Source: CANMUM01 sp965263365 (GTDB lineage Bacteria; Pseudomonadota; Alphaproteobacteria; Rhodobacterales; Rhodobacteraceae). From it: a stretch of DNA of 35,625 nucleotides. The notes beneath the pieces are model-generated. The model saw only the letters and a program-made list of their open reading frames with translations. It did no database searches and had not been told where the DNA came from. The stretch's first letter is position 1; each line of letters begins with the position of its first letter. The stretch covers positions 1 through 35,625 of the forward strand of contig CBDHHJ010000003.1 of the NCBI GenBank assembly GCA_965263365.1, written 5' to 3'. Both the position numbers and the translations under genes were made by a program. Below are positions 24,730 to 35,397 of the stretch, piece by piece.

Positions 24730-25941
24730 TTGAAAATCCGAATCACTTCAGGAGGCAGGTCAAAAGGTAACACGTTTTTGAGATATTTACGAGGAATATT
24801 AAATAAGACATATGTTAGATATGTAAGAAGGTCATTTTCTGAGCTCATATCGACATCATGGCAAAAGTATAATTGTTTAGACTTTGATCAGTCGCGTCAA
24901 GAACTAACTCACGCTCCATTTATTATAGGCTTGGAAGGGATAGAAACAGGTTTCCATCAAAACCTTAGGCGAATTTTTAAAGAAATTAAACCAATATCAC
25001 CTGATAACACCAATACAGAGATTGGGATGCTATTTGGGGCGGTTGCGGGACGTGCTAAACCAATTTTTCGGGCACAATTTGAGTTTCTAAAAATATCAAA
25101 GGAATTCAAAAAAGTGTATTTTTGCGAAACTGGGTTTATATGCTCAATTAATAGTTGGCTATTGGACGGTGAGGGTTGTAATAATACATGCATGAGCTAT
25201 GTCATTGACGATTGTTCGTATTACTTTATTTCCGAAAGATTTAGTCGCCTTAATCAAATCTTGAATTCCGACAGCCTACTTTCAAATGCACAGCTCCGTC
25301 GAAGCGAAAGGGTGATGAAATTAATACGAAATTATGAAATCACTAAGTATAATCAATCGTCCAGCGCAAAATTGCAGCGTAGATTTCCAGATAAGCCTGC
25401 TGTGCTTGTTTGTGATCAAACTTTCGGAGACGCAGCTGTTTTTTACGGAGGTCTTGATGGTCAAGCATTTATTGATATGCTACATGCGGCGATCAATGAA
25501 AACCCTGATGCCGAAATTTTTGTAAAGACACATCCAGACACGAACGATAGGCTAAAAAAAAGGAAGCGAGACGGCTATTTAAAGAACTACGATTTTCCAG
25601 AACGCGTAACTCTAGTCACTGAAACGATCAACCCATATACCCTGTTTGCACAGGTTGAAAGAGTGTATGTTGGAACAAGCCTAATGGGATTGGAAGCATT
25701 AATTGCAGGAAAAAAAGTATCCGTTTTTGGGAAAGCATTTTACGCAGGATGGGGGCTTACAGATGATAGAGCGCATATATCGCATCGCCACAAAACACGG
25801 TCCCTCTCCGAGTTGTTTTACTACACCTATATTTGGTACGCGCTCTACACATTGCCCGATCGCGATGGCTGTGTCGAAATTGAAGAGGTTATAGAATTCA
25901 TTGTTAACTCTGGGTCAGCAAGTCAAAATCATGAGTATTGA
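24730..25941 (+). CDS. KpsC-like protein, second-turn copy
   Basis: Same 403-residue protein as at 6733-7944. The TTG start and the open but start-less frame upstream (24664-24729) are the same here, so the missing ATG is not an error in only one turn. Confidence 0.83.
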   Translation: MKIRITSGGRSKGNTFLRYLRGILNKTYVRYVRRSFSELISTSWQKYNCLDFDQSRQELTHAPFIIGLEGIETGFHQNLRRIFKEIKPISPDNTNTEIGMLFGAVAGRAKPIFRAQFEFLKISKEFKKVYFCETGFICSINSWLLDGEGCNNTCMSYVIDDCSYYFISERFSRLNQILNSDSLLSNAQLRRSERVMKLIRNYEITKYNQSSSAKLQRRFPDKPAVLVCDQTFGDAAVFYGGLDGQAFIDMLHAAINENPDAEIFVKTHPDTNDRLKKRKRDGYLKNYDFPERVTLVTETINPYTLFAQVERVYVGTSLMGLEALIAGKKVSVFGKAFYAGWGLTDDRAHISHRHKTRSLSELFYYTYIWYALYTLPDRDGCVEIEEVIEFIVNSGSASQNHEY

Positions 25942-26851
25942 ACCCCAACCAAATACGATTAAAGTTAGCGTATTGGTTCCACACCTTAATGATCCTGTTG
26001 GGCTACATCAGAGCTTGAATTCCATAGGCAATCAGGAAGGGAATTTTTCGTTCCAAGTTTGTGTTGTCGATGATGGTTCTACGAAAACAATCCAAAATCA
26101 AATTACAAATATAATGAACGACTCAGGACTAGATTGCGAGTTCTATTTTTTCCATGAAACCCAAGGGCGTCCTACCGTAAGAAACAAGCTGCTTGATATG
26201 GCAAAAGGCGAGTTTATCACCTGGCTGGATGCAGGAGATGAATGGCATCATCAGAAAACGCAAGTGCAATTCCAAGCTTGGCTAGAGATAATCAAATCTG
26301 AAGATATCGATTACAAAGCACTATGGATATCTTGCAACTATACCATCCAATTTAGCGACGGAAGAAGTATTTTTTGTAAACAAATTCCAAAGGATAATCC
26401 CATATATGAGCTCACAAAGGCCCAAAATTTCAGGGCATATCTATGGACAGTGTTTGCACATCAAGACACATATTCTGGCCTATCTTTCGACGAAAAATTG
26501 TTGCGCCTGCAAGATTTGGATATATTTCTGAAGTTCTTATTGCGTGGCGGGGTGTTTGAAGTTCCTTCAGATTTATCCCTTTGTGTTTACAACAAAACAA
26601 TGCAGGGTAAAGACCCCAAGCAATTGGAGGCCTGCTATAGGATTATTTATCAAAAACATCAGGATCTTTTGGAGAAGTGCGCTTCACAAGTTAATAAAAT
26701 CTATTGGCAGAATGCCTATTTGAATGCGGCCAACTTTTCAAAAGGCAACCGAGAATACCTGCTCTATTTGCGCTATATTTTAAGGGCGCTCTTCGTTGAC
26801 CCAGCACAATTTGCGGCACGTGTTTTTAAAAAGATAAAGACAAAATTATGA
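25931..26851 (+). CDS. Glycosyltransferase family 2, second-turn copy
   Basis: Same 306-residue GT2 as at 7934-8854, identical, overlapping the genes on both sides (11 bp and ATGA). Confidence 0.85.
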   Translation: MSIEPQPNTIKVSVLVPHLNDPVGLHQSLNSIGNQEGNFSFQVCVVDDGSTKTIQNQITNIMNDSGLDCEFYFFHETQGRPTVRNKLLDMAKGEFITWLDAGDEWHHQKTQVQFQAWLEIIKSEDIDYKALWISCNYTIQFSDGRSIFCKQIPKDNPIYELTKAQNFRAYLWTVFAHQDTYSGLSFDEKLLRLQDLDIFLKFLLRGGVFEVPSDLSLCVYNKTMQGKDPKQLEACYRIIYQKHQDLLEKCASQVNKIYWQNAYLNAANFSKGNREYLLYLRYILRALFVDPAQFAARVFKKIKTKL

Positions 26852-27708
26852 ATAATGACAGCTCGAAGCTAGTCTCATTTTGCACACCAGTTTTGAATCG
26901 CCTTAGCGATTTAAGGGGAACCCTATCAACGAATCTTAAGGCTAATGAGGCATTCTCAGATAAGATCGAATTTTTGGTTTTGATATTTGATCAAGACGAT
27001 TATGCTTGCAGATGGATAAGTTCAGAATTTGCTGCGCAAATAAAAAGTGGATATTTGCGAGTTATTCATTCACCAGCACTCAAAAGATGGCATTTTGGCA
27101 AGGCAAAAAACGCATTTAGAGAACTGGATATCGCCCCAGTCTATGTAAGTTTGGACGGTGACAACTTTCAAACATACGACGAGACAAGAACTATTCTTGA
27201 TGCTTATAATATGTTCAGCGAAAATTTTTGTTTTCATCTTTTTTCTGGCGATTGGGGGGACGGAAGTTGTGGAAAAATTGCTTTAGGTCGGGCATCTTAT
27301 CTGAAGGTTGGATATGATGAGCAATTTTACTATCGTCAATTTGATGATTTGGATCTTATTTTGTCGAGCTTAGCACAAGAACCCGAATTGGTATTTATTA
27401 GTTTTGAAGGGATTAAAAGTGTTCTGGAAAGACCTATTCTTAGAAGTTTTTGGGAAAGGTATAGGTTTGAAAATGAGGCTGTAAGAATTTGCGCTCCACT
27501 TCAAATTCCGCCGCTAAATCAAAAGCAGGAAGGTTATACTGCCAAATCAAAAGAGCTATTTCTCATGAACCAAGCCAATAGAAACATGAGCTTTGCCAAA
27601 AACAGCCCATCAAAGATAGCAAAAATGCAATATTTTTTAAAAGTAGAATACTATTCTTTTCGACTAGCTCTATTACAACTCAAAAGTATGATTGGAAATA
27701 ACAAATGA
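26848..27708 (+). CDS. GT-A type glycosyltransferase-like protein
   Basis: A 286-residue protein, the intact copy. It opens with VSFCTPVLNRLSDLRGTL (9-26), a first strand and loop of GT-A enzymes, and has VLIFDQDD (44-51) and VSLDGDNF (100-107) with the DXD pair Asp103/Asp105. YRQFDDLDLILSSL further on resembles the ED catalytic region. The last 65 residues are Lys-, Asn- and Gln-rich and not recognised. It is more divergent than the neighbouring GT2. It is coupled by ATGA overlaps to the genes before and after, so it is a regular member of the operon, but its sugar is unknown. Confidence 0.75.
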   Translation: MNNDSSKLVSFCTPVLNRLSDLRGTLSTNLKANEAFSDKIEFLVLIFDQDDYACRWISSEFAAQIKSGYLRVIHSPALKRWHFGKAKNAFRELDIAPVYVSLDGDNFQTYDETRTILDAYNMFSENFCFHLFSGDWGDGSCGKIALGRASYLKVGYDEQFYYRQFDDLDLILSSLAQEPELVFISFEGIKSVLERPILRSFWERYRFENEAVRICAPLQIPPLNQKQEGYTAKSKELFLMNQANRNMSFAKNSPSKIAKMQYFLKVEYYSFRLALLQLKSMIGNNK

Positions 27709-28901
27709 AGGTTTTGTTTTCAATTGCGCAAATTGGCGGCATTAGCGGCGGGGCGGAGCGCGTTTTCACAGATGTTTGTAATGGCCTTGAAAAGCGTGGT
27801 TATGAGGTGACGGTTGTAACCTTTGACCCATCCGACGATCCTCCATTTTATCCACTAAATGTCAATAAGTTCATTAATCTGTTTCCGAAAAGAGCTAGAA
27901 AAGCTTCGAATAGAAACTTAATAAAGAATTTTGCTGTTGAGGGCTTAAGAAAACTATATAGGTCACTCCCAAATAACTTCCCTTTTGATAGCCTAAAATG
28001 GAGAACGGTTTACTCCCCCCTTATTCGTTCGGCTAGAAAGTTGGTAAACAATCAAGATTTTGATGCTGTGGTAGCATTCTTGCCCCCGGCATTTACCATA
28101 TGGCACGAAGCATTAGAGGGATCAAATACACCGCTGATTTTGTCCACTCATAATGTTCCTGAGCGTGATTTTGAACAGACCGATCGCTGGGATCAGAATT
28201 CAATTGTGCGCCGAATACGTAGGGCAGCAATTCTCAAAGCAAATAAAATCAATGTACTAATTCCTGAGGCAATCGAATATTTTGCCAAAATACGAGAAAG
28301 CACTGAAGGTATTCATGTCGTCCCCAATATGATCAAACCGTTTGATAATCCTCCCACCGTTATCAAAGAGAATCTTGTTATATCCGTCGGCCGCCTCGAG
28401 CCAGTAAAGCAACATAGTTTGCTCATCGAAGCGTGGAGCAAGTTGGGGGGGGTTACCAATTGGCGCTTAGAAATATATGGTGATGGAAGTCTGCGCGATG
28501 AACTTCAAAAGCAAATTGAGAGCTTGGGGCTTCAAGAGAGGGTGTTCTTAAGAGGTGCCATTTCAGGAATTGGTGAAATCTATTCTCGTGCTAAGTTCAT
28601 GGTTCATCCAGCAAAATTTGAGGGAGCTTGCATGAGTGTGGCTGAAGGGTTGAAATCTGGGCTTCCCATAGTGTACTTCGCCAATACGCCAGGTATCTCA
28701 CACTGGCTGGATAGTAGAAATTCGCTATCAGCAAATACCCCCAACGAACTCAGCGCGAAGATGAAAGAGCTAATTGTCAATGAAGAATTGCTAACAGATC
28801 TTTCAACAAACGCGCCTTTGGCTGTCGAGCATCTCTCAGAGAATTTCGTTTTAGACCTCTGGGAATCTACGCTGAATTGTAAAAGTCTGAGATGTCAATG
28901 A
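27705..28901 (+). CDS. Glycosyltransferase family 4, second-turn copy
   Basis: Same 398-residue GT4 as at 9707-10903, identical. It closes the operon 6 bp before the convergent partition gene. Confidence 0.9.
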   Translation: MKVLFSIAQIGGISGGAERVFTDVCNGLEKRGYEVTVVTFDPSDDPPFYPLNVNKFINLFPKRARKASNRNLIKNFAVEGLRKLYRSLPNNFPFDSLKWRTVYSPLIRSARKLVNNQDFDAVVAFLPPAFTIWHEALEGSNTPLILSTHNVPERDFEQTDRWDQNSIVRRIRRAAILKANKINVLIPEAIEYFAKIRESTEGIHVVPNMIKPFDNPPTVIKENLVISVGRLEPVKQHSLLIEAWSKLGGVTNWRLEIYGDGSLRDELQKQIESLGLQERVFLRGAISGIGEIYSRAKFMVHPAKFEGACMSVAEGLKSGLPIVYFANTPGISHWLDSRNSLSANTPNELSAKMKELIVNEELLTDLSTNAPLAVEHLSENFVLDLWESTLNCKSLRCQ

Positions 28902-28907
28902 CGCACA

Positions 28908-29180
28908 TCATTTTCTATAGCTTTCCCACATTTCTTCAATCAACTGCCCTTGGGTCAAGCCGCGCCGTTCGGCTTCCGCGCTGATCGCCTCCCCTACCCT
29001 AGGCAAAACTTTTGGATGGAGCTGGAATGTGCGCGGGCTTGGCTTGCGCCCGGGCTTTTTGCGCGGCGTTCGGTCAACAAACCCCCTCGCCTCCCCAACT
29101 TCATCAACCGTGCGCACTCCTCTTTGTGTGGTGAATTTTGGGCGCGCCTTTAGCCCTGCCAATCTATTTGAGCCGTTCCT
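28908..29180 (-). pseudogene. Ribbon-helix-helix partition gene, error-bearing copy
   Basis: Second-turn copy of 10910-11182. Extra bases near 29176 destroy the ATG, and a paired loss and gain near 29117 changes two or three residues. The C-terminal ribbon-helix-helix part is unchanged. Confidence 0.85.
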
Positions 29181-29833
29181 ATATCCGCCTCCGTAAATGC
29201 TTTGGCGTTTTCAAGCGCCTTATCCACCTTACCGCCTGTGCGAATTTCCTCCATCGTTCATCATAGCGGTAAGGTCGCCGCCATAGGCGAAAAGCTCGGG
29301 AAATGCCGCACGCGCCACAAGTGATGGTTCGATCACATCGATCCCTGCCCCACGCAATTGCTCCTCAAGCTCTTTTGCACGCGCTTTTACGGCGGCGCTG
29401 GTTTTGGTGAGAACAACCGCATGACGAATTGAGCGGCCAAGTGCATCCTCCTCCTCACGCACAAGCGCAAGCGCCTCTGAGCCGATTTCCGCATCGAGAG
29501 CCGTTGGCTGCATGGGAACGATCACAAGATCGGCCTGAGAAATGGCCCGACTGACGAGCTGCGATGCAATGCCCTCAAGATCGACCACCAACAATCTTGC
29601 CATCACCATCAGGCATTACGAATGGTTGGAACAATTTCAGAGCGGCCAATATCATTGCGAAGTGTCACACCTTTTGGTGCGCCGTGTGAAGCCCAACGGG
29701 TGAGCGACTTATTTGGGTCACAATCCAAAACGGTGACTTCTGCACCCATGCTCGCAAACTCGGTTGCAAGCAAAACTGCACATGTTGATTTTCCGACGCC
29801 CCCTTTAGGACTGGCCATTACGATGACTGGCAT
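29164..29833 (-). pseudogene. parA: parA, error-bearing copy
   Basis: Second-turn copy of 11166-11834. Single-base gains near 29250, 29588 and 29611 and losses in the T and G runs near 29370-29390 split it into several frames. The Walker A half (29609-29833) is unaffected. Confidence 0.88.
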
Positions 29834-29838
29834 TTATC

Positions 29839-29929
29839 TTACCTGTTTTATATCCATTACCGGAATTAAATCTGTTACCTGTTTTATATCCATTACCGGA
29901 AAATATTTTCAATACCGATAATATATCTA
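29839..29929. repeat. 18-bp repeat array, second-turn copy
   Basis: Same five units as at 11840-11929. One extra A in unit four breaks the 18-bp phase of the last unit, consistent with a homopolymer error. Confidence 0.8.
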
Positions 29930-30850
29930 TTTCTTTTTGATTTTTAAATCACCACAGAATGTACGTTGCCCACAGTAACTCGGAAAACCAAACAGTTTTA
30001 AGTGAGTTCCTTTTATGCGGCCATACGTATTTACCACCTCCTGCACCTTTATGCTCTGGATCGCACGCATAGGGTGAAAAATCCCTACAACTGCATCAAT
30101 ATGTTTATTCTCTTTTGTTCATAAAAAAGTCTGTTTGTATCTCTGCCGAGTTTTTATTCTTAATGATCGGTCGTTGCCGCAATGAAAACCGAGTAAATTT
30201 TCTTTTTCTTACATCAAAACGCGCAACCGATGGCCCAGCTGGTAAACCGCACTTACAATAGACGGAACACCCATTGCCGTTAGGTCAGCAGACATCCCCA
30301 ACTGCATCATGGAAACAACAATTACCCTGAGCCTATCAGGAGCAATATATTTTTTGTCAATAATATTTTTTAAACTTTCTAGATTTTTCTTTAATTGCTG
30401 CTGTTAATCGAAGCTCGACGGACTCATAATTCAAAGAGCCAAAAGACATTGAAGCAGTTATTCCATAATCGTTCGGAAGGGGTTCCCAATTTGGAGTGAG
30501 CATATGATCAGGAATATCTATCGGCGAAGGGGCTATAACCTCAAAGTAAACATAAACACCATTTCTTTTACCGCAAAAGTCCGGGCCGCTATTTTTAGAA
30601 CTTAGCTTCCACCAGCGTCAATTCAGCAGGCGGTAGGTTTCCGCTTCTCCAATCGCAGAATAAACAGAAGGAATGTTGCCGCCCTCTAACTCCGTCTCAA
30701 ACGTTGAATCCGCTAGCCCACTTTTCCAAAAATCATTTAGAACCTTCACCAACCGGTCTGGGTTATTGATCCATGGTTCGATATTCGATTTTCGTATGCT
30801 GTAAAACGAATTAAGCTGCGCCGATTTTGAGAGGTCTGATCTAAAATCAC
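29927..30850 (-). pseudogene. Orphan nuclease-like gene, error-bearing copy
   Basis: Second-turn copy of 11927-12850, with about ten single-base gains and losses (for example near 30041, 30070, 30115, 30242, 30361 and 30612). No long frame remains. The first-turn copy should be used. Confidence 0.85.
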
Positions 30851-31896
30851 GGCCTCCCGCGCTTTTCAAACCATTTCCGGCAAAAACCCACAAAAGCCGC
30901 ATCGGCGTCACGCGGCGGTTCGGACAGCCAATCACGCCATTCGGCCTCGATCAGGTAAATATCCCAACCAGGCGCGAGCTCTTTGGCCTTTTCGTAAGTT
31001 TCACTGCGTAGGGCAGGGAGGTTGATCTGTTGGGCAACCTCATCAACCACATTGCCGCGATTCTGAAAGACGATGATATCACCATCAGCTTCATAAAAAA
31101 CTGCGTAATCGGGCATATGCTCATGTTCGCTATCTTGCTCTATGATGTTCAACACAAGACGACGAAATTCGCGGAAGGCTTGAGCCAGACCCGCATTTTT
31201 CTTGCAAATTTTCAAGCTTGATCCGCCAAGAGTTTTTGCGGCCGCATTGCTTTCTGGCAAGTTCATAAATCCGTCTCTCCAATGGTTTGCGAAGGCGGAA
31301 ATAATCGCGATTAAGGGTTAAAATTTCTTTTTCTCTAATGGCATTAAACACCCAATCCGACAGCTTAATCTCAATCTCTTGCATTCGGCCATCTCGCGTT
31401 TCGCGAATAATTCGAGCGCGGTCGATAATACTGAAAATATCAAGCTGTTCTCGCCCGCCTGTAATGATGTTGGTTTCGATCTGGGTGCCCTGAAGGCGAG
31501 TAAGCGCAGCACGAAGCGCAGTATAAGCGCGGCCATCGGTCAAACGATTGGTCGACTTAAGAAGGTCATAAGCCTTAATATGAACGGTTTGTGAAATTTC
31601 ACGACCTTCATTGATGGCCGCCATGATTTGACTAATACAATAAATAAGCACGTCACGATCATGGATTGTCGCAAGGCCATCGGCAGAAGGTTTTACGGTT
31701 ACAAACTCGCCTTTATTGGTTTTGTATTCACGAATGCGATGATCTGGTTTTGTCGATAACGAAAAAATTGGGTGCGCCATCGAGGCCATGTCACCCTTGG
31801 GCGCTGCATCAAAAATATCGCAAACAAAAAAGTCACCCTGCCCGGTACGATCGGGCAATAGGGGGATTTTCTGTCTTCTTTCACCGAACCAGTCAT
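30847..31896 (-). pseudogene. repA: repA, error-bearing copy
   Basis: Second-turn copy of 12847-13896. One G gained near 31174 splits the gene, one A is lost near 30845, one G is lost near 31861 just inside the N-terminus, and an A/T change lies near 31247. Confidence 0.9.
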
Positions 31897-31901
31897 AGGT
31901 T

Positions 31902-32190
31902 TTTCTATCGTGTTTTCACACACGCAGTCAAGCACTTTCGTGTTTTCACACACGCAGTCAAGCACTTTCGTGTTTTCACACACGCAGTCAAGCACTTTCG
32001 TGTTTTCACACACGCCGATCTAAGTTTCGTGGTTTTACACACGGTCTTTCGTGGTTTTACACACGTTTTATCGTGACTCTACACACGCTTGGTTTTCGGA
32101 AGTGCCTTTTTTTATAAGCTCAAACACACGTGAAAAAATGCGTAACACTATATTTAACACATATTTAACACTAGGACACATTGTGGATAA
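31902..32190. other. Replication origin, second-turn copy
   Basis: Same elements as at 13902-14190: predicted repA promoter (31902-31931), iterons from 31909 to 32087 in the same spacing, 11-bp tandem repeats at 32150-32171 and DnaA box at 32182-32190. All seven iterons are unchanged. The only difference seen is in a T-run and the following GG near 32104-32118. Confidence 0.85.
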
Positions 32191-32245
32191 GTTCTACAAG
32201 TGCGGTTTCACTTAACTGTATGCTCAGAAAATGGCTATAGAAAAC

Positions 32246-32271
32246 AGTCTAGGCAGAATTCTAGACTTTTT
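32246..32271. terminator. Hairpin terminator, second-turn copy
   Basis: Same 7-bp stem hairpin with A and T flanks as at 14246-14271, unchanged. Confidence 0.7.
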
Positions 32272-32274
32272 CAT

Positions 32275-32814
32275 TCAAAGCCTTCTGATGGTATGATGAG
32301 AGACTTTAAATAAATGAGCTATTTCTGTGATTGATCGATTTTCATCATCACGCATGCGTTTGGCTTCTTCTTTTTGTACCTTGGAAAGGGCAGGGGGCCG
32401 GCCACCAATACGGCCACGTTGCGTGCAGCTTTCAAACCTTCCCGGGTTCGTTCAGAAATCCGTTCCCGTTCAAATTCTGCAATGGAACCAAACACATGAA
32501 ACACCAAACGGCCGGCTGGGGTTGTCGTATCGATGTTTTCAGCAAGCGAAATAAACCCAGCACCCTTGGTTTTGATCTGTTCAACAATATCAAGCAAATC
32601 TTTAAGCGAACGCGCAAGTCGATCATATTTGGTAACGACAACCACATCATCAGTGCGAAGATGGTCAAGCATGCGTTCAAGCTCTGGGCGCGATTTTCTG
32701 GACCCAGTGATTTTTTTCAAAGAATATCCGCTCTGCACCATGTGCCTTGAGGGCATCCAATTGCGCATCCAAATTTTGATCCTGGGTCGACACCCGTGCA
32801 TAGCCAATAATCAT
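32275..32814 (-). pseudogene. Serine resolvase, error-bearing copy
   Basis: Second-turn copy of 14275-14814. A T is lost near 32419 and a T gained near 32711, so the frame is broken towards both ends. The central part (YDRLARS and the long helix) is intact. One A/T difference changes Asp to Glu in the DIVDQ stretch. Confidence 0.88.
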
Positions 32815-32826
32815 AAAATACATCAT

Positions 32827-32923
32827 TCTCAAAAACCTCTCAAAATGTCAAAGGTTTTGAGATGGGTTATTGCAAACTGCTTGAGCATGGAATGATTGGG
32901 GTGGGGCAGGGGCTCTCAAAAAC
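32827..32923. other. Res-like region, second-turn copy
   Basis: Same TCTCAAAA-containing region as at 14826-14922, unchanged within the motifs. Confidence 0.48.
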
Positions 32924-32939
32924 GACCGAAAAACAAATC

Positions 32940-32968
32940 TTGACACGAACGGCAAATTGCCGTATATG
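32940..32968 (+). promoter_or_regulatory. Toxin-antitoxin promoter, second-turn copy
   Basis: TTGACA (32940-32945), 17-bp spacer with the same palindrome, TATATG (32963-32968), 7 bases before the antitoxin ATG. Confidence 0.73.
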
Positions 32969-32975
32969 GCTTCTC

Positions 32976-33256
32976 ATGGCTACAACACAAACAAAATCAC
33001 GTTTAGAGGCGCGCGTAGAGCCGCAAATTTATGAACTTTTAAAGCGCGCTGCCGAAATCGAAGGGCGCACCCTAACCGATTTTGTCGTCGCAGCGGCGAG
33101 TTCTGCGGCACGCGAAACGATCGAGAGTATCGAGGTTTTGCAATTGAGCAAGCTTCAACAAGAATTCATTGCTGAAATGAATGCGAGCCCTTCCGCCGTC
33201 GCTCCTGCGATGAAAAGAGCGACAGAGCGCCATAAAATCTTATCAAGTCTTCATGA
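32976..33256 (+). pseudogene. DUF1778 antitoxin, error-bearing copy
   Basis: Second-turn copy of 14977-15258. One A is lost from an A-run near 33236, close to the C-terminus, and a T/A change near 33181 gives Asn for Ile69. The DNA-binding part is intact. Confidence 0.88.
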
Positions 33257-33756
33257 GCAATCCGCCATTCGGCGTTAAGCTTCTCGAAAAGGAGGATAGG
33301 TCGACTTTTAATTGCGGGCGTTGTTACGTTGAATTCATATTTGCAAAAGCAAGCCCGTCAAGAGATGAGACGGCGGGATTGCGAGTTGCTTTATTGCTGT
33401 TCATCAAGAAACTCAAAAGATTGCTGGTTTTTATACGCTATCCGCTAGCCAAATTCCTCTCAATGAACTTGACGACGAATGGTCGCGCAAACTGCCCAAA
33501 TATAGAACAATACCAGCTGTTTTGATTGGGCGCTTGGCCGTGGATCGGAATTTCGAAAACAAGGGCTGGGTCAGGGTTGATCGTTGATGCCGTCAGTCGC
33601 GTTGTGTTTTCAGAGATGCAGCAAACTTGCTTGTGGTGGATGCGAAGGATGAAAACGCGGCACTGTTCTACCAGCATCTTGGATTTCGACAAATCCCAGG
33701 CGGGTCGAATAAAATGGTAGTTCCAATCTCAGTGATTGCTCAAGAAATTAAGGTGA
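33253..33756 (+). pseudogene. GNAT toxin, error-bearing copy
   Basis: Second-turn copy of 15255-15758. Several indels (a G gained near 33318 and 33376, bases lost near 33548, 33569 and 33619, a G gained near 33752) break the frame. Without the intact first-turn copy this would be taken for a dead toxin. Confidence 0.88.
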
Positions 33757-34072
33757 TAATTCCTCGATTTCAGAAACGTTTTATTTTCCGAAGCACAAAC
33801 AAAACTATGCAGCGCTGAACTCGGATTTCACCGGCTTGTCCGCGAAGATCAATTCCGCCAAGCACTGCCTTGAATTTTCCGCGACCACCTCAGATCTCGA
33901 ATAAACATGAGGCAGGAATAGTAATTTGTAATACAAATTGAATTTTGAATAAAACCGCGGTTGTAAGCCCGTGGGTATTTATGGCAAAATTGCATCTGGC
34001 CAAAGGCGCAATTATGCCGCATAAGAGATAAAAAAGGGCGGAACAAAAACGTTGCAAGTCCAAGGGATTTAG
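33757..34072. other. Gene-free region before rmlA, second-turn copy
   Basis: Same as 15759-16074, with an A gained near 33775 and an A lost near 33989. The 17-bp palindrome is at 33923-33939. Confidence 0.5.
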
Positions 34073-34644
34073 ATGAAACGTAAAGGAATTATTCTGGCAG
34101 GTGGGGCGGGCACAAGGCTGTATCCGATAACGCAAGCGGTATCGAAACAATTGCTGCCAATCTATGACAAGCCAATGATTTATTATCCTCTCAGCGTTTT
34201 GATGTTGGCGGGCATTCGCGAAATTGCATTATCACCACCCCCTTTGCTCAGGCGCAGTTTCAAGGATTAATGGGCGATGGTTCACAATGGGGGCTGTCCT
34301 TCACATGGATTGTTCAAGACAGTCCTGACGGTTTGGCGCAGGCTTATAAAACCCCCAATGGCAGCACGGTATTTAGCTATCACGCCCAAGATCCCAAGCG
34401 CAATGACGTTGTTGGCTTTGATGAAAATGGTATGGCAACATCGATTGTCGAAAAACCTGCATCACCCCATGCGGTCACCGAGCTCTATTTTTTGGATGGA
34501 ACCGCCCCAGAGCGAGCCAATAAAATAGAGCTATCGGCGCGACGCGAGGTTGAAAATACAACGCTTCTTGAAAACTCAAAAACCTACGCTAATATTGATT
34601 ATGGGAAACTATTGGTAGCTGAGCTGATCAATGCAACCAAGTGA
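34073..34644 (+). pseudogene. rmlA: Deleted rmlA, second-turn copy
   Basis: Second-turn copy of 16075-16647. It has the same large internal deletion and missing C-terminus, which shows those are real. In addition a C is lost near 34227, which breaks the frame only here, and a T/A change near 34555 gives Asn for Ile162. Confidence 0.85.
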
Positions 34645-35382
34645 ATTCAACGCCCCATTTATCAAAACTAGCATTGTTATGCCGATGTTTAATGCAAATC
34701 GCACAATCGCGCGGGCAATTGGCTCCGTGCAACGCCAGACAAGAGGTGATTGGGAACTGATCGTCGTTGATGATGCTTCGACCGATGAGTGTTGTGCGGT
34801 TGTTGAAAAAATGGCACGTGAGGATAGCAGAATTCGCCTCATCAAATTACCAAAGAACTCGGGCGCAGGTGTTGCGCGCAACGCAGCCATTGAAAGCGCG
34901 AAGGGGCAGTTCGTTGCTTTTCTTGATGCTGATGATGAATGGTTGCCTGAAAAGCTCGAAAAGCAAATTGGTTGGATGGAAACCAATGATATGGCTTTCA
35001 GTTGTACGGTCTATGAACGGGTTCGACCAAATGGCAATCGCAAGTTCATAGAGGTACCGCGCAATTCAATGTGGCGGCAACTTCTTAAAAACAACACTGT
35101 TGCCACGCTCACAGCGATTTATGATCGATCAAAATATGGTGACGTTCGAATGCCTGAAATTCGCAGACGGCAAGATTATGCATTTTGGTTGAAATTGCTT
35201 GAAAGCACCGATTATGTTTACGGGTTGAATGAGGCTTTAGCGATAAATCACTGTCATCCAACAAACTTGTTGCGGCGCGTGATCAATGGCGCTTCTATTC
35301 AGAGGTATTGAATATGAACTTTCTGAAAAAGCTCTGGTATTTTGCGCATTATGCCGTTAATGGAACACGACGAAATATCTAG
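34631..35382 (+). pseudogene. Frameshifted GT2, second-turn copy
   Basis: Same as 16634-17385, with the same 226-codon open part (to 35311), frame change and shifted C-terminal tail. No differences between the turns. Confidence 0.8.
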
Positions 35383-35397
35383 CATAGAAAAGACCGA

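Noticed and set aside
28908..34644. Wholesale decay of rep, par, toxin-antitoxin and rmlA genes in the second turn
   Set aside because: All but the rmlA deletions are absent from the first turn and many fall in base runs, as expected of low-quality sequence.
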